Positions 1 to 9,839 of a DNA stretch of 64,000 nucleotides are shown here, piece after piece (the stretch's first letter is position 1; each line of letters starts with the position of its first letter). The DNA comes from Akebia trifoliata (taxonomy: Eukaryota; Streptophyta; Magnoliopsida; Ranunculales; Lardizabalaceae): the NCBI GenBank assembly GCA_017979445.1, contig CM030718.1:16966760-17030759 (forward strand). Direction: 5' to 3'. A model generated the notes under the pieces. The model did no database searches and had not been told where the DNA came from. It saw only the letters and a program-made list of their open reading frames with translations. The position numbers and the translations under genes are program-made.

Positions 1-1050
1 CTGACATTCAACCTATGCTTAAAAACTTCACTTCGATAGAAAAATAAAATTTTGTAACAAAACTAAGTAAAATCTAGAAAACCTTACGCTTAAAGCGATG
101 AAACTTTACATAAAATGACAATTTTTATTTACATGGAATGACACTTTTAATCACATAAAATGATAAAAATAAAATGACAAAATTTAGTATAGAAAATGAC
201 GACCATTTACTTTGAATGACATTTTCTGTCACATAAAATAATGATTTTCATCTATTTGAAATGAAACTCATCTTCACATAAAATAACAAATATGTTCACA
301 TAAAATCACAAAATCAAAACCTCAAATTCGAAAAAATCAAATCTTAATTAAAACTTAAAAATATTATATCAATCGAACAAATTGATGCAAAGTTCAAGCC
401 AATCAATCCAATCACAAATTAAAAATCAATTACCTTTTAATCAATTTAAAAATCAATCCATCGTAAGAATTTTCATCCAATTATTCGTCAAATCATCAAA
501 CCACTCAAATCCATTATGAACTAATCGAATCATGAACAAATTGAATCCTCCAATCAAACTAATCAATCAATTATAGTCGACTTAAAAATCATTTAATGAA
601 TTAAAGTTAACGTTCAATCAAACTTAAAAATCATCAACCAACCAACCCCATCAATTCTAATCAAGTTGAACAAAATTCATCTTTAAATTCCTATCCAATC
701 CCCAATCAATCAAAATTTCTAACCAATCAAGCCAATCGTAACTAAACCAATCATAGAAACTTTAACCAATTGAATCAACCAATTAAATAACCAATCAAGT
801 TAAAACCATCGAGCCTTAAGATCAATGGATGAGAAATGACTAAATTGAACCAATCAAAGTTCTAAGGAGATTACACATAATGTGAGAAGCGTAGGATTGC
901 CCCCTCATAAACACGTGATCTTTCATAAAAATGGAAACTTCAATACACCCTACCCCTAGTTCGGCTAATTAAAAAGAAAAGATAAATAGAAAGAAAAGAG
1001 AAATAAAAAAAGATAAGAATCTCTAGGTTTTGAAATTAAAAACTATAAAA
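1..1050. repeat. AT-rich decayed LTR-like sequence (Tat family 2, plus orientation)
   Basis: No coding sequence is visible. The stretch is full of AATCAATC-type words and of ACATAAAATGAC words. Read in reverse complement it resembles 42450-43280, which lies in the outer half of the LTR at 40643-43462. I therefore read it as a decayed piece of the same LTR family in the opposite orientation. The limits are uncertain and the similarity may be partly low-complexity. Confidence 0.4.
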
Positions 1051-1051
1051 G

Positions 1052-1900
1052 GGAAGAATTTGTCTAAAAACGCCCTCATATCCGTGAGATTGTGGATATG
1101 ATTTTTGGGAGTCACCACCTAGTTTAGGTTTAGGAACCATAAAATGACTCCAAATGGAATTTGAGTCAGTCTACGATAAAGACAATAGGTAAATTGTCAA
1201 ATTACAGGTTTTGAAAGTGTTAGGTACTGAACTCGATTGAGATGATCGATCTTTTCTACGATAAAAAACTATCCTACGGTCAACAAGTGAAGATTAAAGT
1301 TAAACTAGGGGTCAAAATTAGACCTAAAATTAACTATAAGATTATGGTCAAAGGTCAAGGTAAAGTTAAAAGTCAAATTATACAAAAAGTCACCGAGACA
1401 ACTTGTAATAACAAAAAAAAATTACAAACTAAGGAATGAGAAGAATTTTTTTTTTTTTTCTGTTTTGTGGTCAGGCCTAAAGTGACTTCTTAGGTTGTAT
1501 ACATACATTAGTTTCGTTTGGGATCTAACTGAACATAGTTCAAAAAAATGTATGATATAACTCGAAAAAAAATACCAAAATCAATGAGTTAACTCGATAG
1601 GTATTAAAATTAGGTAAAAATTGAGTTAACCCATAAAAAAATATTCTTTAAAAACTTTGAAATAAGATGTTTTGAAAAAGTGAGTTGATTATCTGAATTG
1701 AAAAAAAAATTATGTGTCGAATTGACTAGACGAAAAAAATTTGAAAATAATAAAAATATTTGACTAACCTTTAAGACCCAATCCAATTAACGAGGTCCCT
1801 TCAGAAAAATCCAAAGTTGTGATTGGGTTGAGTACAAAGTCGAGGGTAAGTGCGCTGTGGGGGTAGCTGAACTTGAATTTCTATGATCGAGGTCTGCTAA
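1052..1900 (-). repeat. Truncated Tat-type LTR (family 2), U5 side
   Basis: The block GGAGTCACCACCTAG at 1108-1122 is followed by 'aggaaccataaaatgactcc' and by a decayed GTGTTAGG hairpin at about 1206-1234. This is the order seen in the LTR at 40643-43462. The text 'cccttcag' at 1798 and at 41669 also lies in matching positions. The right side is cut off by the copia LTR that starts near 1900. A short open frame at 1242-1439 lies inside it and is not credible as a gene. Confidence 0.55.
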
Positions 1901-2359
1901 AACTTGTGCTGAATAAGGTCCTGGAAGGCTTTAAAATGTGAGGTTTTGGGTATTAGAACTCAATATCATGTGGTTCATTGACCTCGCGATTTTAGTAGTT
2001 TACTTGCACAAGGATTCTATAATTAAAGATATCAATATTGAAATGGATTTCCAATATCATTGGAATTAGAAACTACTCTTATAAGTTTAGTAAGAAACCT
2101 TGATGAATAGGAATCTTACTAAGAGAGGAACTCTAGGCCCTTTGTCTCCATCTATAAAAGAGAATTGGCACCTCATAATAGAATGATAGTGAGAGGCGCA
2201 CAAACATATAAAGTTTTAAAGATAATGACCTCCATAAATCACTAGAACCCTAGCTGATCCTACTAAAGAGGCGAGAGAAGGTGAGTCTAGAATTCAAGGA
2301 CTTACGAATTGGGGTTTGCGTACTTCGTTTGTCAAATACGCGGATTGCGAAAGACACAT
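1900..2359 (+). repeat. Left part of a copia LTR, split by element E1
   Basis: This AT-rich segment holds a TATA-like 'ctataaaaga' near 2151 and continues, after the 12.75-kb insertion, at 15111-15284, where it meets a tRNA-iMet-type primer site. Its left end was not fixed; several TG starts near 1915-1940 are possible. The last five bases, CACAT, are the target-site duplication of E1. Confidence 0.5.
2355..2359. repeat. Target-site duplication CACAT, left copy
   Basis: CACAT precedes the left end of E1 and the same five bases follow its right end at 15111-15115. A perfect 5-bp duplication is normal for gypsy integration and fixes both ends of the element. Confidence 0.9.
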
Positions 2360-4103
2360 TGAAAGTGCCCTCGATCCGTGGGGTGAGCAAATCCGCTTTT
2401 GACCCTTGAGGTTGGGGAGTCGCCACCTAGTTATTACGGTCTAGGAATTGATCAATGACTCTAAACAGATAAATGACTAATCTAGAACAGAAAAATCTGA
2501 ATTCGGGGATCATGTTACGGGGTTGGAAGGTGTTAGGCACCAACCCCGCCCGACCAAAACCGGTCTTTACTAATTTTTTCAAATAAGTTACATTGCTAAA
2601 AAAAACCTAGATAATAAAATAAATAAAAATAAATAAAAAGTTATACTTTTCCAATAGCAAAGACTTTGTTCCCTCAGATCAGACAAAAATTGCTCATTGT
2701 ACCGTACTTCTTGCTCCGTTCTGTCTCCGGATTTGATGTTCGATCTCCGAGGCAAGGTATTTCTTCTTTCTTGGATCTGAATTCTTCGAGTTTGTTAATA
2801 GATTTTGAAGCGTTTTTGGAGGGTACTTAGGTGTTTTTTAGGCTAAAATCGAAGAAGGGATGTTAAGTAAGGAGTTGGGACTCCAAAACTAAGGTTTATG
2901 GGAGGTTAGGGGGCTTTTGAACCTACTTTTCTTAGGATTTATGATTTTATCTGAAAATACGGTGTGAGCACCTCTATTTATAGAATTTTTTAAGGGTTGA
3001 TTTGGATAGAGTTAGTGTTTAATTAGAGTTATGTTTTAGTTAGACTTGTTTTAGGTAGAATTGTGTTTTAATTAGAATTATTTTAGGAGGAGTTGTGTTT
3101 TAGTTAGAACTCTATTAAATAGAGTTATTATTTAATTAGAATTCTATTATGATTTTTGACTTTTGGTCTTTTTTGATTGACTTTTAATATTTTGACTTTA
3201 GTCTTAATTAATTGACTTTTAATATCTTGACTTCAGTCTTGCTTAATTGACTTTAATTTTGACTTTAGTCTCACTTGATTGACTTTAATACCTTGAATTT
3301 AGTCTTGCTTGATTGACTTTAAATTTTTGGAGAACCCCCCCTCTATTATATCTTTAATTCTTTGGACCCCCAAATGGAGGGGTCTTTAAAAAAATATCTC
3401 ACGAACCCTCAACAATTTTACTTGAAAGTCTGATTGATCGATTTTTTTAATTCAAAATTTTAAATTAATTTCATTAATGTTTACTTTAATTATTTAATAT
3501 TTTATTTATTAATTTTGAAATTTTTAATTATTAAAATTGTGAAATTACTGTTTTGCCCCCGGAGAGGACTTTTCACGTTTTAAGTCGATTTTTAATGTTC
3601 TAGGATGTTTTAGAATCGATTTTTTCGTAAGGAATTCAATGGAACTATTGGTTTGTGTCATTTATGAATTTTTTTGTGTGAAATGATAGTGAACTTTATG
3701 AGGGGCATTTTCGTAATTTTGTCACAATTTGTGAAAATTGGTGAAATGATTTATTTAGTTCCGATTTGTTATTTATGTGTTCGAAAGAGTTTTCCTAAGC
3801 GTAGCGTAGGCTCTAGGGTTGTTTTGATGTTAGGGGTATTTTGATAATTTGATCATTTTTAGTGATTTTTATCGTGAAGCTTCTTTTTGAGTCTGCAAGA
3901 TGATGATTTCTATGTTTCTGGAGTCGTATTTTTCTAGCGTAGCGTGGTTTCTACAGTTTTATCAGTTCGAGATACCTCATCTGGATTTCTGAAACACATC
4001 TGGTAACAAAATAAAGTAATGGAATACACATCCATCATTGGGAATCATTGTGATCGGATTGACGAGTTGATTAATCAGACAAGTGCAAAAAGGGGTATCT
4101 ACA
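2360..4103 (-). repeat. E1 3' LTR
   Basis: 1744 bp, running from TGAAAGTGCC to GGTATCTACA on the plus strand, so TGTAGATACC to GGCACTTTCA in sense. It matches 13352-15110 over its whole length. It contains the primer-like block GGAGTCGCCAC at 2416-2426 and the covarying hairpin at 2518-2548. Long runs of TTGACTTTTAAT and TTAGTCTT words fill its middle. Confidence 0.93.
2518..2548 (-). promoter_or_regulatory. Conserved LTR hairpin (9-bp stem, GTGTTAGGCA loop)
   Basis: CGGGGTTGG at 2518-2526 pairs perfectly with CCAACCCCG at 2540-2548 around the loop AAGGTGTTAGGCA. The same structure is at 13510-13540, with one stem pair changed on both sides in the E2 LTRs, and with a different stem at 38670-38704. 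Its role is unknown; it lies in the part of the LTR close to the primer site. Confidence 0.7.
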
Positions 4104-4121
4104 GATGCCCCTCTTTGGCAG
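4104..4121 (-). other. E1 polypurine tract
   Basis: In sense the sequence reads CTGCCAAAGAGGGGCATC immediately before the 3' LTR. AAAGAGGGG is the expected plus-strand primer. The same 18 bases sit at 28557-28574 next to the E2 3' LTR. Confidence 0.85.
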
Positions 4122-4484
4122 AGGGTTGAAGCAAACTAGATAGCAAATCTATTTTGGTAGATAGTGCAATATCTGAATGCCAAAGCTAGTGATAGTTCAT
4201 TTTGCAACCTGATTTAGCAATTCGTCGGGGTGTTCGGATCTTTGAGGGTAAAGCTCTCCCCGAATTAAAAGGTTGTCAGGTCCTTGAGCGTGAGCTCTCA
4301 CTGATAGTGTCAAATCCTTGAATTTTCAAAAATTCTCCTTGACTGATAAGTGCAAATGTACAAGTGTGTGCACTGTGTGAAACTGAGTAAAAATTGAGAA
4401 AAAAAACTAAGCATAATCTGAGCATAAACTGAGCATAATTTGAGCAAAGTGAGCATAATCTAAGCAAATTTTGAATGTCTTCCT

Positions 4485-5420
4485 CTACCTACCCTAAGTG
4501 AACGAGTAATAAACTAATTTTTTGAAAGTCCTACTCTACCTACCCAGGGTAAAAGAGTAATGAACTAATTTTTTTTGAGAAGTTCTATTCTACCTACTCG
4601 GAGTGAAAGAGTAATGAACTAATTTTTTTGGGAGTCCTACTCTACCTGCCCAAGGTGAAAGAGTAATGAACTAATTTTTTTTTTTGGAAAGTTCTACTCT
4701 ACCTACTTGGAGTGAAAAAGTAATGAACTAAGCTTTTTGAGAGTCCTACTCTACCTGCCCAGGGTGAAAGAGCAATGAACTAATTATTTTGGGAAGTTCT
4801 ACTCTACTTACTCGGAGTGAAAGAGTAATGAACTAAGCTTTTTGAGAGTCCTACTCTACCTGCCCAGGGTGAAAGAGTAATGAACTAATTATTTTGGGAA
4901 GTTCTATTCTACCTACTCGGAGTGAAAGAGTAATGAACTAATTGTTTTGGGAGTCCTATTCTACCTGCCCAGGGTGAAAGAGTAATAAACTAATTTTTTT
5001 TTGGAAGTTCTACTCTACCTACTCGGAGTGAAAGAGTAATGAACTAATTTTTTTTTGGAAGTTCTACTATACCTACTCGGAGTGAAAGAGTAATGAACTA
5101 AGCTTTTTGAGAGTCCTACTCTACCTGCCCAGGGTGAAAGAGTAATGAACTAATTATTTTGGGAAGTTCTACTCTACCTACTCGGAGTGAAAGAGTAATG
5201 AACTAATTGTTTTGGGAGTCCTACTCTACCTGCCTAGGGTGAAAGAGTAATAAACTATTTTTTTTTAAAAAAGTTCTACTCTACCTACTCGGAGTGAAAG
5301 AGTAATGAACTAATTTTTTTTGGGAAGTTCTACTCTACCTACCCAGGATGAAAGAGTAATGAACTAATTTTTTTTTTGGAAATTTTATTCTACCTGTCCA
5401 GGGTGCAAGAATAATGAACT
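4485..5420 (-). repeat. Tandem array, about 18 units of 50-56 bp, in the E1 3' UTR
   Basis: The core (TACTCTACCT, a variable block, GAAAGAGTAATGAACTAA and a T-run of variable length) recurs about 18 times. Two kinds of unit mix: those with ACTCGGAGT and those with CCCAGGG in the variable block. Both blocks are inverted repeats, and TACTCT/AGAGTA closes an outer stem in both. The E2 counterpart at 28890-29296 has 8 units. No coding potential. Confidence 0.9.
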
Positions 5421-6079
5421 AAGCTTTGAGGGAACAAATGGGAGATTAACCTCGCATTTGATTTTTTTTTAATAAAAAGTTGAATTTTATGAAGGTCCAG
5501 TAAACATTTTAACTCTCTTTGAATCTGAGGAGTTTTCAAAATTGCTATCATGAGGGTAACCTTTAATTCAAAGTTAACCTTATGCTTTGGGGTTGGAATT
5601 GACCAGGCATCAGAACAAAAATGCCCCTAGTTTGACAAAGAACATTGCACTGGGGATAATTGAACATAATTTGAAAATACATGCCCTTAGTGTAAGGGGG
5701 GAAACTGTACTCTTTAGAAAAAGGAAGTGCCCTTGTTATGAAAGTTTGAAATCCTTGATTACCGCAAGCGCAATAAATGTTTAACTTTTAATTTTGACTT
5801 TTTATATTGAAGATTTTGAGTCAGGCTCAAAGAAATTGGAACAAAATATTTCTTTCTGAAATTCATCATAGAATTTGTTCTTTCTCCCCGTAGGTTCACT
5901 TAAGGACATGAAACTCTTCAGATCAATTATAGACAAGATACTTGTATCCACTGAGTCTATATTTGGTTCAAACTGGGTATTGAAACTTGATCATTCAGAC
6001 TTCTAATATTTCGGTTCGGGCTACATTTTCAACTTCTCAACTCAACGGAGATTTTCTTTTATTTTTTGATAGCTCTAAG
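5421..6079 (-). other. E1 3' UTR, non-repetitive part
   Basis: No gene is visible; the open frame at 5587-5784 lies on the antisense strand and is not credible. The segment aligns by eye with 30430-30960 in E2. It contains several AGGGGCAT-type words in sense (5621, 5681, 5727) that resemble the core of the true polypurine tract at 4104. Confidence 0.6.
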
Positions 6080-6296
6080 TTTTGCCCAGATTGCCTATTC
6101 AGGTTTTCAATCTAGCGAGCATGCTCTAACTTTTGCCTAGATCGCCTTTTTAGGTTTTCGATCTAGCGAGCTTACAATTTTTTCTTTTTTCCTTGCTTTG
6201 ATTTTTGTCAAGGTCATCCTTTCAAATTTTTAACCTCGCGAGCTTGCCTTAATTTTTGCCTAAGTCGTCCTTTTCGGGTTTTCAACTTAGCAGGCT
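6080..6296 (-). promoter_or_regulatory. Chain of four hairpins in the E1 3' UTR
   Basis: Four units of about 60 bp each carry an 8-position inverted repeat: 6086-6115, 6137-6166, 6209-6238 and 6260-6290. Stem sequences differ between units (second unit CTAGATCG/CGATCTAG; fourth CTAAGTCG/CAACTTAG). The four non-Watson-Crick positions here are all C-A or A-C on the plus strand, so they become G-U pairs in the sense RNA. The same chain is at 30984-31182 in E2. Confidence 0.7.
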
Positions 6297-6779
6297 TACT
6301 ACTTTTTTTATATTCTAAACTTCTGGAGTTACTATCTGATCAGATTTACTACCTTCCTTAACTTTTTTGCACAGTACTTAGGAGGACTTTTATGGGTAGG
6401 CTTAGGACTAGGTATAAAAAGAAGGGAATCTTGAGGCTCAAAAACCCAAATGCCCCTTGTGTGGCATTTTCCTTTTAAATTATTTTATTTTTTCTTGAAT
6501 GGTCTTCCCCACTCTGACAATATTTCTTTTTCTTTTTAGATTTTTTTTGTCAAGGAATCTATTTTTTTTTATTATTTTGATGTGGTCGGGCCTGAAGTAA
6601 TTTCTCAGGTTGCCTACGTACCCCAGAATTTTGAGATCAGACTAAAACGTAGTTCGAATTTTTCCCTCCCCTGGGTTAGGTGATTGGGCTGAGAAAGAAA
6701 AAAGGTATATATATATATATATATATTTTTTTTTTTGAAAAGGTTGCAAAAGACTGAGAAATGAGATATTGAACTAGGT
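6297..6779 (-). other. E1 3' UTR next to pol
   Basis: No gene seen. There is a purine-tract-like AGGGGCATTT in sense at about 6451, long T-runs, and an (AT)n microsatellite near 6706-6726. The text around 6590-6680 recurs at 31495-31585 in E2. Confidence 0.6.
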
Positions 6780-7800
6780 AGTAAAAAAAATTGATTCGAC
6801 CAAAGATGGCCTCCTTAAATGTAGTACCGTTTGATCTGGTCAAAGTTGGTTGACTCTGATAGTTCTATTTCATTATGGTCTTGAAGTCTGACAGCTTTTC
6901 CAGGTAATAATTTTTATGATAAACAGATCTCCCCAATTAGGTTTGAACTTTCCTCTGAGGTCAAAAATAAGTGTCTGATTCTCTTTGAGTACCAAATCTC
7001 CGACTTATAAGTGACGGGCCTTGATCTTTTTGTCAAACGCGCGGGCAACCCTTCTTTGATAAGCCTACACGTGGTACAAAGCTTTTAGGTTATTCTCTTT
7101 AGTCAGGTTCAGTTCTTTGTACTGATGTCGGACTCAGTTTGTTTCTAACAATTTTCTTTTCATCAAGTCCTTGATATACCGGATCTCCATTTCAACTGGT
7201 GAGACTACTTCCATATCATACACTAGAGAATAGGGAATGACTCCAGTGGAAGACTGTATTGAAGTACAATATGCCCCCAGTGTGAATGACAGCTTCTCTG
7301 ACCATTCCCGGTGCGATCAACACATTTTCACGATGATTATTTTGAGACTCTTATTAGCTATTTGCTTCGACCACTCCATTAATCTGAGGACGGTGGGGAG
7401 ATGATGTCGGATCTTGAACTTTGAAGACAAAGTAATCCTTGACTTTGAAGTGTGGCCTGTTATCAGATATCAATCCCAAAGGTACCCTGTATTGACTTAT
7501 GATAGCTGCATGAGGACAATATTGAAACGTTTTGTAACATCTTCTTTGATCTGGTTGGTGTTTTCAGTTCATCGAGCAAGTATCTATTACATGTCGAACA
7601 ACACCCAAGCTTGCACCTAACATATCCTCATCAGACCACGTAAACAAGTCTTTTGAAATTTCTGAGTAAATTCATTATCTCTTCGTGTTCCTCTAGAGAT
7701 AGGATGGTTTCTACTCAAATGTCTTTAGGAATTAGTTTCTGTTCCGAGGTCAAAGACCTTTGTTTTCTTGATTAAAAGTTGAGCCTAAACCTTATCTTCT
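6780..7800 (-). pseudogene. E1 pol remnant: RT N-terminal edge fused to integrase C-terminal half
   Basis: In sense, the part near 7620-7760 reads like ILSLEEHEEIMNLLRNFK, the segment just before the RT core of Tat/Athila elements. The RT core, RNase H, zinc-binding part and first catalytic half of integrase are absent. From about 7420 downwards the text resumes in integrase (SPHRPQINGVVEA, containing the expected third catalytic Glu) and continues through QYKELNLTKENNLKALYH and FDLRGKFKPNW to a decayed C-terminus near 6780. Several stops and frame changes are present. E2 keeps the same two ends with the same gap, so the deletion is a property of the family rather than of this copy. It encodes no working enzyme. 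Confidence 0.8.
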
Positions 7801-8285
7801 TGTTCAAGAAAGAAAGCTATCCTTGAAGCCAGATTAATAGTTTATTCGTTAATGCGCTCAAGGTATTCAAAAATTTTCTTTATTCAATTAAATTTAGATA
7901 GGGTGACTGACACCATTGCAGACTCGACAAACTAACTTGACTAGAACAAAATAAGAAATAAAAAGACAAACTTGACTATTGGATTGATAGAAAGAACCGA
8001 ACTCAAGACTCATAAACAACTAAAGACAATTACCCAAACAGGCTTGATTACAGATTGAGAACTCGAGAAACTATTTCCAAGCGGTCAGACTGAGTCTTTT
8101 TCTTCAGATTCTTTGCATTATTCAGACTTACTTCTTCTCTCTTGGCCAAGACTGCATTTGGTGGTGAAAACCTCATTAGGGACCTTTACTTTGGTAAGAG
8201 GAGGGCTAGGATGTTTATGATTGACTGATCAGATGAGAATGATTGGGTCAAATGAGAATTGAGTATTGGATACCATGTTCAAAGT
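7801..8285 (-). other. E1 spacer between gag and pol remnant
   Basis: No open frame of note. It is where the protease would be expected, but I could not recognise one. Matching text at 32760-33000 in E2 ('gacagacacc', 'actcgacgaactaacttgact') shows that it belongs to the element. Confidence 0.5.
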
Positions 8286-9551
8286 CTAAGGAGGTTGGTA
8301 AATGGGTAGAGGGTTGGTAGTAACATTTGGCTGCTCAGGGGCAGGGACAATAACTTTTTTGGCATCAATGAGGTCTTGAACTATATGACGAAGAGCGACA
8401 CAACGATCAGTAAGATGACTGGAATTTTGGTGAAACTCACAAAATAGGTAGGGATTGTGATAAGTGGGGAGTGGATTTGGTAAAGGTCGGGGTTGGAGAG
8501 GTGCAATGAGCCCTTTAGTTAATAATTTTTGAAAGACAATGCTCAAAGGCATACCAAGATTGGTGAATTTTCTACGTAGTCAAGGTTGATTAGGATTAAG
8601 TTGGTTATTAGGCAGGATAGTAGATTGGACGGGTGGAGTAGACGTATTGGCTACATAGGTGTGATCAGCACTAGGCTTGGAATTGGTGAAAGGCTTTTTA
8701 AACTTATTCTCAGAAGCATTAGAAAGGATTCTGGAAGCGAAAGCATCTTCCAATTGGCTACTAGCTTGCAATAGAGACTCGAATGTAGGAAGGTATTGGG
8801 AGACTAGATGTCGGGCATACCCTTGCGAGAGGTTTTTTAAAATAATAGCCACTTGTTCTTTCTCTGAAGGTCTATCCCATATTTGTGCAGCCTTGGCCCT
8901 CCAACGACCGATGAAGTCAGTAAATGTTTCCCCATTCTTCTGTTTAGTTGCCTCCAAATCCCTTCTTGAAGTCTCAATCTCGGTATTGTATTTATACTGA
9001 TGCCAGAAAGCTTTTGACATGTTCTCCCATGTACCTACTATAGTTGGGTCTTGAGACATCAACCATCGCAAAGCTGACCCGGATAGAGTTATCTGAAATA
9101 GCAATGTCATCTGTTCATCACTAAGTCCCATAATGCGCATGTTAGTAACATACACCTTAAGATGCATTTTTGCACAACCTACCCCACTGAACTTGTCCAT
9201 TTCGGGTATTACAAACTTCTCTGACAAATAAATTCTAGGGATGCTGTTTAGGACTTCAATGCCTACTGCGATTTCATCGATACCCTTTATATTCTTCAGA
9301 GCTAACTTCAGTTGAGACATTCTGTTGGCTAACACTGAATTCTCATCAACATACTTTTCGTCTCCATCGGGTTCGAAGACTTCATATGGACGTTTCTCTT
9401 CTACTTTCTTTCCTTTTGGGTCATCTAGGGGATTGCCTGTTGATTCCGAGGTCTGTTATAAGACTTCAACTTTGCCCTTTATACTGTTGATATCATTGGC
9501 AAAGGCTACCAAAATCTTACGGATTTCTGTGAGCTCAGATTCTGAAGCCAT
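8286..9551 (-). pseudogene. gag: E1 gag, two in-frame stops
   Basis: The structural protein of the retrotransposon particle. The ATG at 9551-9549 (MASESELTEIRK) starts a frame of about 422 codons that ends at 8286 with a normal stop. It holds two internal stops: TAA at 9458-9456 and TGA at 8582-8580. The TGA lies before LRRKF and could be a deaminated CGA. The middle has the retrotransposon Gag signature: MSQDPTIVGTWENMSKAFW, TSRRDLEATKQKNGETFTDF and IGRWRAKAAQIWDRPSEKEQ. The C-terminus carries a variant knuckle, CEFHQNSSHLTDRC, of form C-X2-H-X4-H-X4-C, followed by VALRHIVQDLIDAKKV, typical of Tat/Ogre Gag. No protease follows. Apart from the two stops it is well preserved, so it decayed recently. 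E2 has lost this gene, and a plus-strand relative with many stops lies at 23930-24830. Confidence 0.9.
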
Positions 9552-9839
9552 TTCTGCCTGTTGACTTGGTACCAACGTTCGTTCTAACCGACTGGACTTA
9601 CGACTCCAACTAAGAGGTGGACGCTTGAGTTTGGGTGCAATGATAATCCTGAAAACCCCCTCAAAGATGGATTACTAGTTACGGACCCTAGACTTTTAAT
9701 AAATAGAGGTTTTTCTTGATAGCATGGGTTAAGTTAACCCCTAGATTCAAAATCTCTAATCAATGAAATATTTCGATCAAGAAATATGATTTACTGATCT
9801 TGTTAAGTATGTAATATTCAGTTTATTGAATCAAACTAG
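9552..9839 (-). other. E1 leader just upstream of gag
   Basis: No gene seen. Text such as 'gacaatgataa..cctt' matches 33100-33220 in E2, where gag is missing but its start-codon context remains near 33045. It marks the junction between leader and gag. Confidence 0.5.

Noticed and set aside
7414..7620. Plus-strand open frame of 68 codons
   Set aside because: Antisense to the pol remnant of E1; no independent support.
8677..9000. Plus-strand open frame of 107 codons
   Set aside because: It is the antisense shadow of the E1 gag gene.
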